A stretch of 64,000 bases of DNA from contig CAUYUJ010022081.1 of NCBI GenBank assembly GCA_963575745.1, positions 29,265 to 93,264 of the forward strand, written 5' to 3'. Source of the DNA: Prorocentrum cordatum (Eukaryota; Sar; Dinophyceae; Prorocentrales; Prorocentraceae). How positions within the stretch are numbered: position 1 is the stretch's first letter; each line of letters opens with the position of its first letter. The translations under genes were made by a program, and so were the position numbers. This document shows, piece after piece, positions 10,201-20,020 of this stretch. The notes under the pieces are model-generated. The model was not told the origin of the DNA. It searched no databases and worked only from the letters and a program-made list of their open reading frames with translations.

Positions 10201-12589
10201 CCAGGAAAGCTTCCACCTCCATAGCCATAACTGTCGGTGAGAAATCCAGCTCGATCCCCGTGTCGATTAGCCAGCCCAAGTCCAACGAATCGTAGAACTG
10301 CTCCATATCCGCGAACAACTCCGCATGTGCAATGCCCATGGAGTGACCCGTCTCGTCGAGGGTAGCTCGCAGCAATGCCGCTCGTAACGCTGAGGAACCA
10401 CGCAACGCAGTATCCCAATGGTCCTCCAACTGCTGCGTCCACGACTCGAACACTCCCGAACGCATTCGTGACCATATACGAATCGTCATAGGTAAAAGCC
10501 CGAGGACCCGATCACCTCCTGCTGGTTTGCCCGCAATCGCGCCGATGGTGCCGAGAACTTGAGGAGGCCACATCGGATGTTCTTCGGCTTGCGCGATGAT
10601 CTCCATAAAGTCGTACTTGGCCTGGTCAGGGAGCCTCTCGATTTCCAAGGGACCTATCGCATCGATACCTCGTGCCTTCTTGACCCCCATACGGTGGGTG
10701 GCTGCGTTGAGGTCCTGGATCGTGAGCTGTGGGAGGTCCTCTTGGGCTGCCGAGAGTCGGCAACGGCGAAGAGCGCCTGCAAGTGCTGTCTGTCTATGCG
10801 GTGCAGCCGTCCACTTCTTGGCCCAACTTTCGCTCTTGTGGCTCATGATGAGGATGGGGTCGGCCACGATCTTGTCTGAGATCATCTCTTCGAGCCGCGG
10901 CTGCTGCGTGTCCTTCGTCCATCTGTGCAAGGCCCCAGGGGTCTTCTTCCACATATCTTGCGCCCACTTGATGAAGCCCTTTGTGCCATCTGCCAGAGCT
11001 CTCCGCGCAGCTTGTCCTGCCAACCTCTCGGTGATCTCTATCACGTCCTCTCGCTCCTGACGGACTGGGCTGAAGATGTCGTGCGCCAGCTGCTGCCACT
11101 GGTTGAGCAGCTCGATATCCTTGTGCTTGCTGACCCCGTGCACCTGCTGTATGCGCTGTCGAAAATCTTGCCCTCGTTGTTGTAGCTGCTGAGGGTCTTT
11201 GTTGTTTTTCACTAGGCCGTTAATCGCGATCACCTGCGTGTGCATGATGGCCCGCCAATCTGCCTCGGGATTGTACAGATGCGGTCTGCCTGGCGATGCT
11301 GTGCTCTTTTTCCACTTGATGCCGAAACCCTGCGCCCTACCACGGTAGCCGTCTCGTTGGTGCTGAGGGACCTCTGAATGCTGTAAGACTGCCTCCTCCA
11401 CGGCCTCGATCCACCTGCCGTAGCTGTTCGCCAACTTCTGCGCCAGCAGTGGGCGGTCACGATAGGCCTGAGGTCGCCATCGGTCCCATCTGAGTTGAAT
11501 ATCTGGTGGGATACCAGACAATCCCCATTTGGCATACTCCCACGCAGCGCTACTGATGTGGAAGTTGATGGACGGTGAGGCCGCGCTTGGAGTCTGAGTT
11601 GTCGGGGATGTGTCCGGAGCCGTTGTGCCTGGATCCTGCTCAAGAAGGTCGAAGCCATGCCGAAGTTCAGGTGCCAGCTCTTCGCGACGCTGTTGGCGGC
11701 GTACCTGCTGCTTACTCCGCTTGCTGTTCAGGTCCTTCTGCTTCTTCGGCCTCGGCTCCGTGGGCAAGGCTTTGGGAATGTCCAGCGTGCGGTGCCACCA
11801 TCGCTGCTTCTTGCCTGCCAACCTGATGCGAAGCCCACAATGCGTCGCCCATGGTACTGTCAGCTCTTTGGCAATGGTAAGCCCTTCCTTACAGCCCGCC
11901 GCGACAACGCCGTAGTCGTAGAGGGAGCCCTTGTCTTTGTCGCATGTGACCTCCTCTGGGCCCGTGATGATCTCGCCTCGCATCTGCTCTATCCAACCCG
12001 ATGCGAGCAGCTCGGTGGGGACGCAGTTCCAATCCGCCACGACGAGCCATGGGTCCTTCAGCAAGCGCACGAAGGCCGTGAGGGATGCCATGACCTTTCG
12101 GTTCCTGCCCGTGAACCGCAGGGTCGGCAGTAGGTACGCCGCGATGATGATGAAATTGCCGATGCTGAGGTGCAGCACCATGGGGGAGAAACCGACGAAG
12201 GCCGTGTCCCCTTGCTTGTCGTGCTTGCCCTTCCAGTGCTCCAAGGACGTGGCCTGGATGTGTGTGCGCGTGGCGACAAGCTCACCAGCAGACAATCCCT
12301 TATCCGACTTGCCACTGGGGACCGCGGGGGTAATCGCCGCCTTCCATCCTTCCTTCTGCAGGAACGTCTTCATGGCTGAGACGTGGTTGGGCCCCTTATG
12401 TGTCTCCACGAACGCCAGGCAATCGAACTGCTGCGCGGCTGGGCCCTGTATGTAGTTCTGCACCTGTGGGCCCCACTCCGTAATGTTGCCGAACAGGACC
12501 TGGAACTCCTCGCTCTGCTGCTGGGTGGACTGCGCCTCGCTAAAGCCCAGACTGCCCAGCACCATCAGCCAGACCATCAGCTTGCCCAT
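7217..12589 (-). CDS. Retrotransposon ORF2: endonuclease, reverse transcriptase, RNase H
   Basis: 1790 codons from ATG 12589; the ATG overlaps the end of ORF1 by 50 nt in another frame. Residues about 30-200 resemble an endonuclease/exonuclease/phosphatase fold (N34, VETH, then LVVADWN). The reverse transcriptase occupies the middle; its catalytic box TYVDDTVG is at about residues 850-857 (codons at 10042-10019). An RNase H domain starts near residue 1295 (LFGDGSGG, D1300), followed by TDHYPLP and NSFADALA. A Cys/His cluster follows (WFCTACRQY, later LFCARCAAHG). The extreme C-terminus carries three PQRGEGLDR-type repeats. This should nick target DNA and copy the element RNA. The first residues are hydrophobic, so a slightly later start is possible. 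The tail appears to be thrown out of frame near 7310. Confidence 0.85.
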   Translation of the reverse strand: MGKLMVWLMVLGSLGFSEAQSTQQQSEEFQVLFGNITEWGPQVQNYIQGPAAQQFDCLAFVETHKGPNHVSAMKTFLQKEGWKAAITPAVPSGKSDKGLSAGELVATRTHIQATSLEHWKGKHDKQGDTAFVGFSPMVLHLSIGNFIIIAAYLLPTLRFTGRNRKVMASLTAFVRLLKDPWLVVADWNCVPTELLASGWIEQMRGEIITGPEEVTCDKDKGSLYDYGVVAAGCKEGLTIAKELTVPWATHCGLRIRLAGKKQRWWHRTLDIPKALPTEPRPKKQKDLNSKRSKQQVRRQQRREELAPELRHGFDLLEQDPGTTAPDTSPTTQTPSAASPSINFHISSAAWEYAKWGLSGIPPDIQLRWDRWRPQAYRDRPLLAQKLANSYGRWIEAVEEAVLQHSEVPQHQRDGYRGRAQGFGIKWKKSTASPGRPHLYNPEADWRAIMHTQVIAINGLVKNNKDPQQLQQRGQDFRQRIQQVHGVSKHKDIELLNQWQQLAHDIFSPVRQEREDVIEITERLAGQAARRALADGTKGFIKWAQDMWKKTPGALHRWTKDTQQPRLEEMISDKIVADPILIMSHKSESWAKKWTAAPHRQTALAGALRRCRLSAAQEDLPQLTIQDLNAATHRMGVKKARGIDAIGPLEIERLPDQAKYDFMEIIAQAEEHPMWPPQVLGTIGAIAGKPAGGDRVLGLLPMTIRIWSRMRSGVFESWTQQLEDHWDTALRGSSALRAALLRATLDETGHSMGIAHAELFADMEQFYDSLDLGWLIDTGIELDFSPTVMAMEVEAFLGPRHLKHTEWIGPRIDPSCSIVAGSAQGTRFAKVYLFPLLDAAQKRVQAAGLWTYVDDTVGRVEGTEETVEQQMVELVDEFIIQAEQRSLIISPKTVLVASNPKLRRRIWRRLQHRGLPGKQQSDMVDLGTDVSGMGKRTQKKARARQRKAKQRAGKIFRLRRMATRVARITQGLFTTGVSPQESYGHEVWGIAPSRILQLRRMAMKSAAGTGPGRCLSTGMAVLYHLKDPGISLRRQLVSEWLHQWLLHPEIHRRVRQVWGPTHRKLVRAGTQLWRKVHGPVAAVQATLMAAGWKPLQAALWKRPTPQGDEQWQLPFIDDDGNCDIDAIEYTQLLEDLEYDLEMARWAQAAAHLHGDDLQRGGDIWHISKEQQRYNQRAEWQDWALNNVVVTGGQWTRQRQIQEGYECDTNICERCKQEPETIFHRIYTCTANTGHENYEKTDYLVPKALAGVEANPTLWLRGVPPRELTHPVVNDIDRQDYVRFGDHEAARVPGRSLYLFGDGSGGFHGGDPRRRRVGIGVATMKMIDGKWGMSAGTMADLPGRRQTVPRAEITAFAIAIEETRGDIVYVTDHYPLPTAWTKGRAQDPGRGKNADLWARIKRAVMDTSPRHIVVEWTPSHQDEDEADLVNPIFAMGNSFADALATVAAEASWERVCTPLPRTDEWDAICAHARLRARQASADTANIDPWCAERPSTAKPNAKRDRVKEVVDKMKQHDMVRLKNKWFCTACRQYITADALQEFATTECNATFITANEIVEVKGDRFMGHGRIHRSHVVSEWARCGLLFCARCAAHGTTIGKRLREQCSETITKYGQDALNKIRDGRYPGYRKEPPKAAQEAQIARQVRELHDQERLAPHEYCGPLVLKEPPPEPHPAPRLRRITRKTPAASFRPAAVHPPDCERDPLPEPMLQELGDYDDPETQRDIDDFFSEAPLRGEGLDRGVPQRGEGLGHSMPQHGEGLDRADRRHAAGSETAPPRRALDARSHVGHEC
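7306..7396 (-). repeat. Dispersed 23-bp repeat, block 2
   Basis: Three further copies at about 7308, 7341 and 7373, in the ORF2 frame just before its stop. They show that the same unit is spread over both coding blocks of the retrotransposon. Confidence 0.85.
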
Positions 12590-13700
12590 GAGCTTCGCGA
12601 GCCTTGCGCCTCTCAGCCCGAGCCTGCTCCAAGGCCGCCAGGTTGGCGTCCCTGATCTTCTTCTTCTCGTCCTCAGGGTTGATGGCTGCCGCACCCGCGC
12701 CGTTGCTCGCAGTCGCTGCCGTTGCTGTGGTGGGTGTCTCTGCCGCAGGGGGTTCCTCCTCCACTGTCTCTGCCTTGGGCCCGTCAGCTCCTGCTTCGAC
12801 CTTACGCTTCTTTTTGGGGGCCTGCATGGCCATCTTTGCCTTCTGGTGGATCTCCTCGATGTACTTGAACTTCGCCTGTAGGGTGCCCAGCTGCTCCTTC
12901 TGGAAATGCTCCAGCTCGCTCTTCCACTGCATGATGCTGTCCATCTCCTCGGTCGGTATGTCGCACTCCTCGAGGCCCTCGAAGAGCGAGCCGTCGTACT
13001 CGAACTTGACGTTGAGGGTCTTCTCTTCGGGCTTGACCACGATGATGCCCGACTCCTGGTTGGCCTGTTGGAGCGCCGTGAGATGCCGCTGCTGCACCTC
13101 GACCCTCTGCTGGGCCAACTTCTCCATCTTCTCGAGCTGGTCATCCAAGTACAGCTGCGCGCCCGTGAGCTTCGTCCGCTGCTTCTCGATGCGGTTGTCC
13201 AGCTCCTTGAGCGAGCGATTGGCGTCAGCCAGCAGCTGGGCGCCTGTACGCTGCTTGGGTGGGGCTGGTGCAGGCTTGGCGTTGGCCTCCTCCTCCTGGG
13301 CCTTGCGACGTAGCGTGTCCAAGGCGGCCGTGATGGTGGGGTCGATCTTCTCACCGACGCCTTGGTACGCTGCCAAGCTCGTGCTGAGGGAGACCGTGGT
13401 GAGCGGGTCGGGCTGGCCGACGTCGCCCATCTGCGCATCCACGGTGTCCCAGCCTGCCGTGGTGCTTGCGTACGTAGAGTACCGCCATGGTGCCCACTTC
13501 TTCCACTGCCGCCCCGAGCGTGGCCAACCCGCAGAATGAGATCCATTATGTGCCCAAACTCCAGACGGTGACGGTGGGGCGCCGACGGTGGGGCGGAGCT
13601 TCGCCTTGCACTTGAAGCACTCGGCGTTGTTGCTCCAGTTCCACTTGTACCCGCACGCTTTGCACCCAATATACCCCGCTGCTTTGCCATCGCCTCCCAT
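12540..13700 (-). CDS. Retrotransposon ORF1: zinc finger and coiled-coil protein
   Basis: 386 codons from ATG 13700 to TAG 12540. The N-terminus has a CxxC-x11-CxxC cluster (CKACGYKW, then ECFKCKAK) like a RanBP2-type zinc ribbon. Residues about 150-270 are rich in Glu, Lys, Gln and Leu heptads and predict a coiled coil. A short basic stretch PKKKRKVEAG resembles a nuclear localisation signal. An Ala/Glu/Arg-rich tail overlaps the start of ORF2. In LINE elements, ORF1 proteins bind the element RNA, and the position and composition fit that role; I infer rather than see it. The longer open frame on the same strand (to 13876) is the out-of-frame shadow of this gene. Confidence 0.8.
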   Translation of the reverse strand: MGGDGKAAGYIGCKACGYKWNWSNNAECFKCKAKLRPTVGAPPSPSGVWAHNGSHSAGWPRSGRQWKKWAPWRYSTYASTTAGWDTVDAQMGDVGQPDPLTTVSLSTSLAAYQGVGEKIDPTITAALDTLRRKAQEEEANAKPAPAPPKQRTGAQLLADANRSLKELDNRIEKQRTKLTGAQLYLDDQLEKMEKLAQQRVEVQQRHLTALQQANQESGIIVVKPEEKTLNVKFEYDGSLFEGLEECDIPTEEMDSIMQWKSELEHFQKEQLGTLQAKFKYIEEIHQKAKMAMQAPKKKRKVEAGADGPKAETVEEEPPAAETPTTATAATASNGAGAAAINPEDEKKKIRDANLAALEQARAERRKAREAHGQADGLADGAGQSGL

Positions 13701-13880
13701 GCCGCAAGGCGCTGAGAAGCTGGAGTGCGGTCGCGCGCGCGCGCGGCTGTGCTCACCTGCGGGCTGCAGGCGGCACGCAGAGTCCTGGGGCGGACCAGGC
13801 TCTGCGAAGCAGACGGGGTATGCCGCGGACTAGCGGTATCCAGTTGCGCCAATGCGGGCTCAGCCCGCAGATGCATCAGT

Positions 13881-13902
13881 CTTGAGCCAAAATGGCTACG
13901 GA
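13881..13902 (-). other. DinoSL relic at the 5' end of the retrotransposon
   Basis: On the minus strand this 22-mer reads TCCGTAGCCATTTTGGCTCA plus AG, an exact match to the dinoflagellate trans-spliced leader as I know it (first base variable). It directly abuts a GGA tract upstream and lies 180 nt before ORF1. Normally DinoSL exists only on mature mRNA, so its presence in DNA indicates reverse transcription of a trans-spliced transcript. Confidence 0.92.
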
Positions 13903-14060
13903 GAGGAGGAGGAGGAGGAGGAGGAGGAGGAGGAGAGGAGGAGGAGCGCGAGATGAGGAAGGGAGGGAGGAGAGAGGGAGGAGGAGGAGGAATGGAGGAG
14001 GATAGGAGGAGGAGGGCAGGAGAGATGAGGATGAGGAGGAGGGAGGAATGGAGGTGAGAG
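13903..14060. repeat. GGA polypurine tract
   Basis: Polypurine run immediately outside the retrotransposon 5' end; likely the integration target. Confidence 0.85.
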
Positions 14061-14152
14061 TTAGGCGTGGGGTGGTTATGGGGTGATGGTTCTTAGGCGG
14101 AGAAATGAAGGCGGAGGTAGGCGGTCGTTCGGTCTGCTTCAATCGGCTGTCT

Positions 14153-14510
14153 GCGCGTCTTCTTCTTCGCTTCTTGCGTCAGGGTTGGTCTTTCATCTTC
14201 TTTCGTCTTCCGTTCTCTTCTTCTTCCTTTCCTTCTTTTCTGCGTCGAGTCTTCGTCTCTTTCTTCTTCTTCTTCTTCTTCTTCTTCTATTTCTCGTTTT
14301 CTTTTTCGGTCTGTTCTTGCTTCTTCTTCTCTTCTGTCGTTTGTTGCTTTCTTTTTTCTTTCTTTGTTTGTCTTGCTCTTCTTGTCTTCTGTTTGCTTCT
14401 ATTCTTCTTCTTCTTCGTCTTCGCTTCTTCTTTTCTTGTCTTCTCTTCTTCTCTCTCTTCTTCTTGTCTGCTTCCCTTTTTTTTAGCTTCTTCTTCCCTC
14501 CCCTCCTAAT
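14153..14510. repeat. TTC-rich polypyrimidine tract
   Basis: About 350 bp of TTC/TCT repeats. The Phe/Leu/Ser-rich frames through it are artefacts. Confidence 0.9.
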
Positions 14511-15230
14511 TTGATCAGTATTCCGCTCTCGGCTGCTTTCGGCCGCGCCCTACGCAAGTGCCCGCGCTCCCGCCCCTGGCACGCTCGGAGGGGGCCCTCT
14601 GATCTCTCCCAACTTCTGACGCGCCGAGTCCTCGGAGGGCGGGGCCGCCGGCGAGAGCGCCCCCAGTCGGGACCACTCCCCCGTTAGCGCAGGGCGGGGG
14701 GGCAACAAGGGATGGGCAAAGGTGGGGCCCTCGGACTCGCTCAACCTGGCTAGCTCTCCTCCTCCTCCTCCTCCTCCTCCTCCTCCTCCTCCTCCTCCTC
14801 CTGTTCGCTCTTCGCAGCAATCGATACCGAGGAGGCAAGGTGCGCGGTACTCTCGGAAACTGACCTGATCGGTATTGAGAGGCCCGCTGTGGCGTGCTTC
14901 ATAATCAAAGACCTCCAACACGCCATCAGATGGCGGACCCGCCCTAGAGCCTCTTCGGCAATCCCTGGTGCCGTCTAGGAAGCCCTCGTGGCCTATCGCA
15001 GGCGCCAGCAGTGCCCAACACCCTGAGGCGCGTGCTAAAAACCCGCCATGCCGCCACGAGACGGCCACCGAGCTCCTCAGACAGGCCCCCGAGGCCCCCC
15101 CCGAGAGCCCCCCCCACCTGGAGGGCCGCGGGATCGGCGGCGAGCCGGGGGGGGGGGAGTGAGGAAGCGCAGGCCTTCTCAGAAGGCTCGGAAGTCCCCG
15201 GGCCGTCTGAGAAGCTGTCCGAGCCTTCCC
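14511..15230. other. Unassigned stretch with a CTC run
   Basis: GC-rich DNA with a (CTC)n run at 14757-14803 and frequent RAGAAGGC-type motifs near 15170. No supportable gene. Confidence 0.4.
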
Positions 15231-15388
15231 TTAGGTCGGGCATGTCCCCCTACAGGCGGATTTTGGATGAAACATAAACAATGGTCAAACAAGATAACTC
15301 CAAAATTATCAAAAATAGCAGACACATCGTCCCCAGACAATTTTTAGTATTTTGAATATTCCCCATGTAGAGGGACAGGCCCGACTTG
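15231..15388 (+). mobile_element. R1 MITE-like element, copy 2
   Basis: Starts TTAGGTCGGGCATGTCCCCC and ends ATGTAGAGGGACAGGCCCGA. The flanks GAGCCTTCCC and GAGCGGTCCC could be a degenerate target duplication (7 of 10). Confidence 0.75.
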
Positions 15389-15954
15389 AGCGGTCCCCGG
15401 AGACACAGGAAGCTTCTCAGAGGGCGCGAGGGCTTCTGACGAGGCCCGCCGCCTTGCGAGGAGGCCTTCTCCTTCTCGCCTCCCTCCGTCGCTCGACGCC
15501 GACGAGAGGCCAGAACAAGGGGGACTCGAAAAAATCCCAGAGCCCCCCCCCCAAAATGCCTCCCCCCCGGGACCGCGCGGACAGGCCCCCAAGAGACCCT
15601 CGGGAATCCCAAAGAGGCGCCCCAAAGAGGCCCCGAAGAGGGTCCGCAAGAGGTCCTTTCTCTACACGGCTCGAACTGAACAAGGTTTTTGTTGCGTTTT
15701 CCTCTCTGTCTTCGGTCTCCCTCGTTCTATCTTCCGCTTCAAGCGAAATTTCGGGTTCCGTTTTGTTCTGTTGCTGGCTTCTGGTGCCCTGCCCGCCGTC
15801 CCCCAGCGCCGGGGGGCAACCCTGGCAAGACCTCCCTCAACATCACCTTTACGCGCAACACCCAGGTCACGAACACATGCCAGAGAAGCACGGTCCATCG
15901 GCACATGCTCGCACAAGCCGCTCATCCTTAGAGGACGGATCTGCATCGACCACG
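15389..15954. other. Unassigned stretch
   Basis: Mixed-composition DNA with no recognised repeat or gene. Confidence 0.4.
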
Positions 15955-16422
15955 GCCCCCCTCCCCCCCTCCCCCTCCTCCCCCTCCTCCCCCTCCTTCT
16001 CCTCCACCTCCTCCTCCTCCTCCTCCTCCTCTCCTCCTCCTTTCCTCCTCCTCCTTTCCTCCTCCTCCTTTCTCCTCCTCCTTCCTCCTCTATGAACCCT
16101 CCTCCTCCTCCCTCCTCCTCCTCCTCCTCCTCCTCCTCCCTCCTCCTCCCCTCCCCCTCCTTTCCTCCTCGTCCTCCTCCTTTTCCTCCTCCTCCCTTGC
16201 CTCTCCGCCTCCTTCATCCTCCTCCTCCTTTCCCCCTCACTCCTCCTACCCCCCCCCTCCTCCCTCCCCCTCCCCCTCCATCCTCCGCCTCCCTCCTCAT
16301 CCTCCTCATCCACCATCCTTCCTCCGTCCACCTTCCTCCTCCCCATCCTCCCGCCCTCACCTCCTCCTCCCCAATCCTCCCCCTCCTCCTCCTCCTCCTC
16401 CACCTCCTCCTCCTCGCTGGCC
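15955..16422. repeat. CTC/CCT polypyrimidine tract
   Basis: About 460 bp of C/T with only scattered purines. Confidence 0.9.
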
Positions 16423-16423
16423 C

Positions 16424-16590
16424 ACAAGAGACCTTCCACAAGAAACCCAACCCTGAGACCCCAGGCCGCCCCTTGATCCTCGGTGTGGGAACGCCGCACT
16501 CTCCACGGCGAGACCATCGAAGCCCGATCAGCCCACAGGGCACCCTGGAGGAGTGCAGGGTGTCTCTAGGCATGGGCCCCCACTGTGTAC
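16424..16590 (+). repeat. R7 dispersed repeat, copy 1
   Basis: Contains AACCCAACCCTGAGACCCCA, then ACCATCGAAGCCCGA and GGGCACCCTGGAGGA. The same order of motifs recurs at 19865-20020 and, inverted, at 49771-49935 and 56285-56430. Confidence 0.75.
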
Positions 16591-16930
16591 ATGTGCACAT
16601 GTGCATGCGCGCAGTTCTTTCTCATTCGACCCCCGATGCTCGATCCTCGAACGTCGAAGGCCAGCAACGATCCCCGATCCTCCCTTTCGAGATCCTCGAT
16701 CCTCCTCGTTCTCGAGCAGAGATCCTCGACCCTCGAACCTCGATCCTGTAGACTTGCCGACCCAGACGTACCGGTGCTGCACGGAGGCAAGGGGCCCCAT
16801 CCCGAGCTCGGGAAACGTCCAGAAGGGGGGGGGCACCCAAGAGGCAGGGGTCCGCACAGCGCGACACGAGGCACTGGCGCGGACAAGGGCACCGAGGGGG
16901 CACATTCAGACACGAAGAGCACGCAGGCAG

Positions 16931-16966
<36 letters not shown>

Positions 16967-17261
16967 AATGCCGAGCAGGAAGCGCACATGATGAGCACAT
17001 GGCCACTACCGCGCTGCATCGCAGGACTCGCGGACCCCGTTCTGCCACGCCGTGGCCGAAGACATGGTGTCCTGCCACAGCGCCAGAAGGGCCCCCATAC
17101 AGCCGGCTGAAATCTGGGGAGATACAACTTGACCCCTGCGATGATACTCCCCACCCTCCTTCTCCTCTTCTTCCTCCTCCTCCTCCTCCTCCTCCTCTCG
17201 GCGCTGGAAGCGGCCAAGTACTGAGGAAGATCTGAAACTTATAGTGCTCCCATCGTACTTG
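16591..17261. other. Unassigned stretch with a GCAA microsatellite
   Basis: Contains a (GCAA)n tetranucleotide run at about 16923-16967, a series of GATCCTCGA motifs at 16640-16750 and a CTC run at 17155-17205. No gene supported. Confidence 0.5.
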
Positions 17262-17437
17262 AGGGCCACACCTCACAAATAATTTCGAGCGCCCAGTAAA
17301 GTGTCGAAACAGTGTCGAACGAGTATCGCCTCCCAGGGCCCGACACATGAAAACCCTCCAAATTCTGTACTTTCCTGGTGCTCGAAATTCTTTCTGGCGA
17401 TCACGGCTAAAGCAGGTTGAAACCTCATAATCTGAAA
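17262..17437 (+). repeat. R5 dispersed repeat, copy 1
   Basis: Begins AATAATTTCGAGCGCCC and ends near the inverted motif GGTGCTCGAAATTCTTTC. A second copy lies at 18258-18440. Both share CCCAGGGCCCGACACRTG in the middle. Probably a short TIR element. Confidence 0.65.
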
Positions 17438-17622
17438 CCAGCTTGCATGCCTCAGATGTCGTCCCCGGTCTCTTTTACCCCCATTGCACCAGCCCCCGTT
17501 TGGCGGCGCGAAGATTGGGGAGGGGGAAGGCTTCTTAGAATGACGCTGCTTCTTATAAAGAACCCACAAAAGACGCGCGCGCCCAACTATGTACATGAGC
17601 ACGGCCCCTCGATCCGCAAGAC

Positions 17623-17895
17623 TTGAGCAGGGACCGACCGTCCCAGTATTCCTATAGGCCTCTACGAAATGTTCTTAGCACATGACAGGCTGATGAGGTA
17701 GCACAAGAGAGGTAGCACAAGACAGGCTGAGCCAAGGCTGAGACAATACCTCTACGAACATGAACCCGATGAGGTAGCACAAGACAGGCTCAGCCAGAAA
17801 TGTTCCAAGAACATGTCGTGCAGACCACAACAGGCTCTCATATCATTTTTGTGGCAAGCCTATAGGCGAGCTAAGGCGCTTCGCCACTGCTTGAA
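17623..17895 (+). repeat. R4 dispersed repeat, copy 1
   Basis: Starts GAGCAGGGACCGACCGTCC, contains CAGCCAGAAATGTTCCAAGA and ends CGCTTCGCCACTGCTTGA. It matches 29334-29570 in the same orientation and 55201-55407 inverted. This copy has an internal duplication of the GAGGTAGCACAAGA motif. Confidence 0.75.
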
Positions 17896-17957
17896 CGACT
17901 GGCCGCATGATACGAACATTCGCGCACTCCCGAAACCAGCGTGGATTCATGTACACG

Positions 17958-18114
17958 TCGGTCGGAAGAACTAGGTAGAAACATGAAGTAAGAAGGCGGA
18001 TAAAGTAGATTGGCTCCAGGCCCTCCTAGCGAATAACATAACACAGCAAAAGCGTGTCGATTCTTGAAGTAGGAAGGCGCTTGAAGCAAATTGAGATCTG
18101 GGGATTCAAGAATG
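17958..18114 (+). repeat. R6 dispersed repeat, copy 1
   Basis: GGTCGGAAGAACTAGGTAGA at the start and an ATTGAGATCTGGG-like end. Related copies are at 21378-21525 and 28991-29105. Confidence 0.65.
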
Positions 18115-18257
18115 CCTACTTTCAACGACCGGCGTGTACGCGTACGTCCCTCTCCCGCTCCTGATCTCAGGAGGCGCGGTCCGAGCCTTCTGAGAAGCAG
18201 AGTGCTCCTAAGAGGCCTTCCCCATCCCCCTACCCTGATGTTCTTCCCATCCTACTT

Positions 18258-18440
18258 AAGGGCCGCATCCCAGAAATAATTTCGAGCACCCCGAAAAATG
18301 TCAAAAGAGTGTCAAAAGAGTGTCGAAACAGTGTCGGGCGAGCGTCTCCCAGGGCCCGACACGTGGAAACCCTTGAATTTCGGTACTCTTTTGGGCGCTC
18401 GAAATTCTTCCTGGTGGTCAAGGCTAGAGTAGGCTGGAGC
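18258..18440 (+). repeat. R5 dispersed repeat, copy 2
   Basis: Second copy of the 17262-17437 repeat, with an extra tandem GTGTCAAAAGA unit. The AATTTCGAGC ends are inverted relative to each other. Confidence 0.65.
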
Positions 18441-19864
18441 ATCATAACCCTACCCCCCTCTGCGGGCTGAGATGCTCCTCGACGCCATACAGTCGTTGCA
18501 ACACGATGCAAGACACTTCCCTGGCGCAGTAGGTCTGCAACACCATCGCCCCGAATCATAACAGGGGATGCGTCGACCCCTATCCCAGGCTCCGTGAGTT
18601 TTTTCGAGAGGATCAACAATTTGGGGCCCAACCCTGGGATATACGAGGGGGGGGCGTCCATCCTCGACAGGGGTGCGTCCGAATAGCCCCCTCGGGATGT
18701 ATCCCAAGATTCCTCCCCTTTTCTGAGCGACCAAACTTTTCTGGCGGAAGTCGGGGATTGGGGGAGAGAAATCGCCTGCGAAATCTGTTGCACCACCCCC
18801 CTTTTTCGCTGGACCCCCTCTTATTGGGTCAACCAGACAGGGTCGGCGGAGCACGCCGAACAAGCTCCTCGCGCAGTCTGTCGAGGTTGGCCAGCGGCCG
18901 GTGCGCTGCCGCACAGGGCCGGCCAGGCTGAGAGGAGAAACGTCCTCCCTTGGGAGATTCCAGGAGGGAGGAGGACAGCTAAGGGGAAAGCAGATTCGAG
19001 ACACATTCGAACCGATACTAATCGGAAATCTCGGAGCATCGGCGGGCTTGAGGGATGTATCGGGCGCCGCGGCCGTCTCAGAGCGTTCCAGGACGCTCTG
19101 ACAGCGTTCCCGCACGCTCTGAACAGAGTATCTCGATTCGAGGCCTGCCTGAACAGGACGCTCTCCAAGGATCTTCGAGGAGGACAGAGGAAGGGGGAGC
19201 AGCAGAAGTGCATGGGGAGATGGAGGAAGAGGGGGATATTGCACGGAGTTCTGAGCAGGGAGGGAGGGAAGAGGGGAGACGGGAAGGGAAGGGGGGAGGG
19301 AGGGGGCGGAAGGAGCGAGGAAAGAGTGGGGAGGTCGGAGCTGGGAGGAGACTGCGAAGGAGACGGGACGGAGGAGAAAGAACGGGGACTTGGAGAATCG
19401 AGGTTGCAGGGAGCGGAGGACGACGAGGGAGGCAGAGCGGGAGGAGGGTAAGTGGGAAGGAGGAGCAGGAGGACTGCGGCGGAGGAGGAGGAAAACGAGG
19501 AGGAGGAGGCGAGGGGAAAGGAGGGTGTTGGAGAAGGAGCAGCAGCAGCGGGAGGCGCAGGGCGGGGGCGAGAGGAGGCGGGCCGCACGCGTTGGGCAAG
19601 CTGCCCCCCCCCCCCACTGCGCGCGCTGTGGGGCGCGAGGGCCGCTGCTGCAGGGGGCGAGCCACTGGCTGCGCACGACCGGTCCACGGGGAGGGCGCCG
19701 CGCAGGGGCTGCCACTCAGACGCTGGCCCCGGCTCGACGGGGCACGCCCACTGGGGAGCTGTGCTCCTCCCGCCGGGCTGGCGTCGCGACGACTTGCGGG
19801 TGAGAGGACAGCTCACGAAAGTGTTTGGGCGCGGTTGGTCGCTAGGCACAATGCAGTGGAGGCC
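18441..19864. other. Unassigned stretch with purine-rich core
   Basis: No recognised gene. 18786-18834 carries one end of the R9 foldback (GTTGCACCACCCCC, then GCTGGACCCCCT). 19190-19530 is polypurine and supports only low-complexity frames. Confidence 0.5.
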
Positions 19865-20020
19865 AGTCCACACGAAGAACCTTCCACACGAAACCCAACC
19901 CTGAGACCCCAGGACGTCCACCGATTTTTGATGCGGACACGTCACGCTTTCCATCACAAAACCATCGAAACCCAAGAAACCCAGGGCACCCTGGAGGCTG
20001 TTTGGGCGGTGTTGGTCCCT
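19865..20020 (+). repeat. R7 dispersed repeat, copy 2
   Basis: Contains AACCCAACCCTGAGACCCCA and ACCATCGAAACCCAAGAAAC followed by GGGCACCCTGGAGGC. Confidence 0.75.

Larger units (their letters stand above)
5468..13902 (-). mobile_element. Non-LTR retrotransposon with DinoSL at its 5' end
   Basis: Order on the minus strand: DinoSL (13902-13881), leader, ORF1 (13700-12540), ORF2 (12589-7217), third block (7159-5468). There are no long terminal repeats, and the apurinic-endonuclease-like, reverse transcriptase and RNase H domains place it among LINE-type elements. The 5' end coincides with a spliced leader, so the inserted RNA appears to have been trans-spliced. Frameshifts near 7.1-7.3 kb suggest a decayed copy, or base errors. 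The 3' boundary given is only the last supportable codon. Confidence 0.85.

Noticed and set aside
12590-13876. N-terminal extension of the retrotransposon long frame
   Set aside because: It is the out-of-frame shadow of ORF1, which has the zinc finger and coiled coil; ORF2 better starts at 12589.
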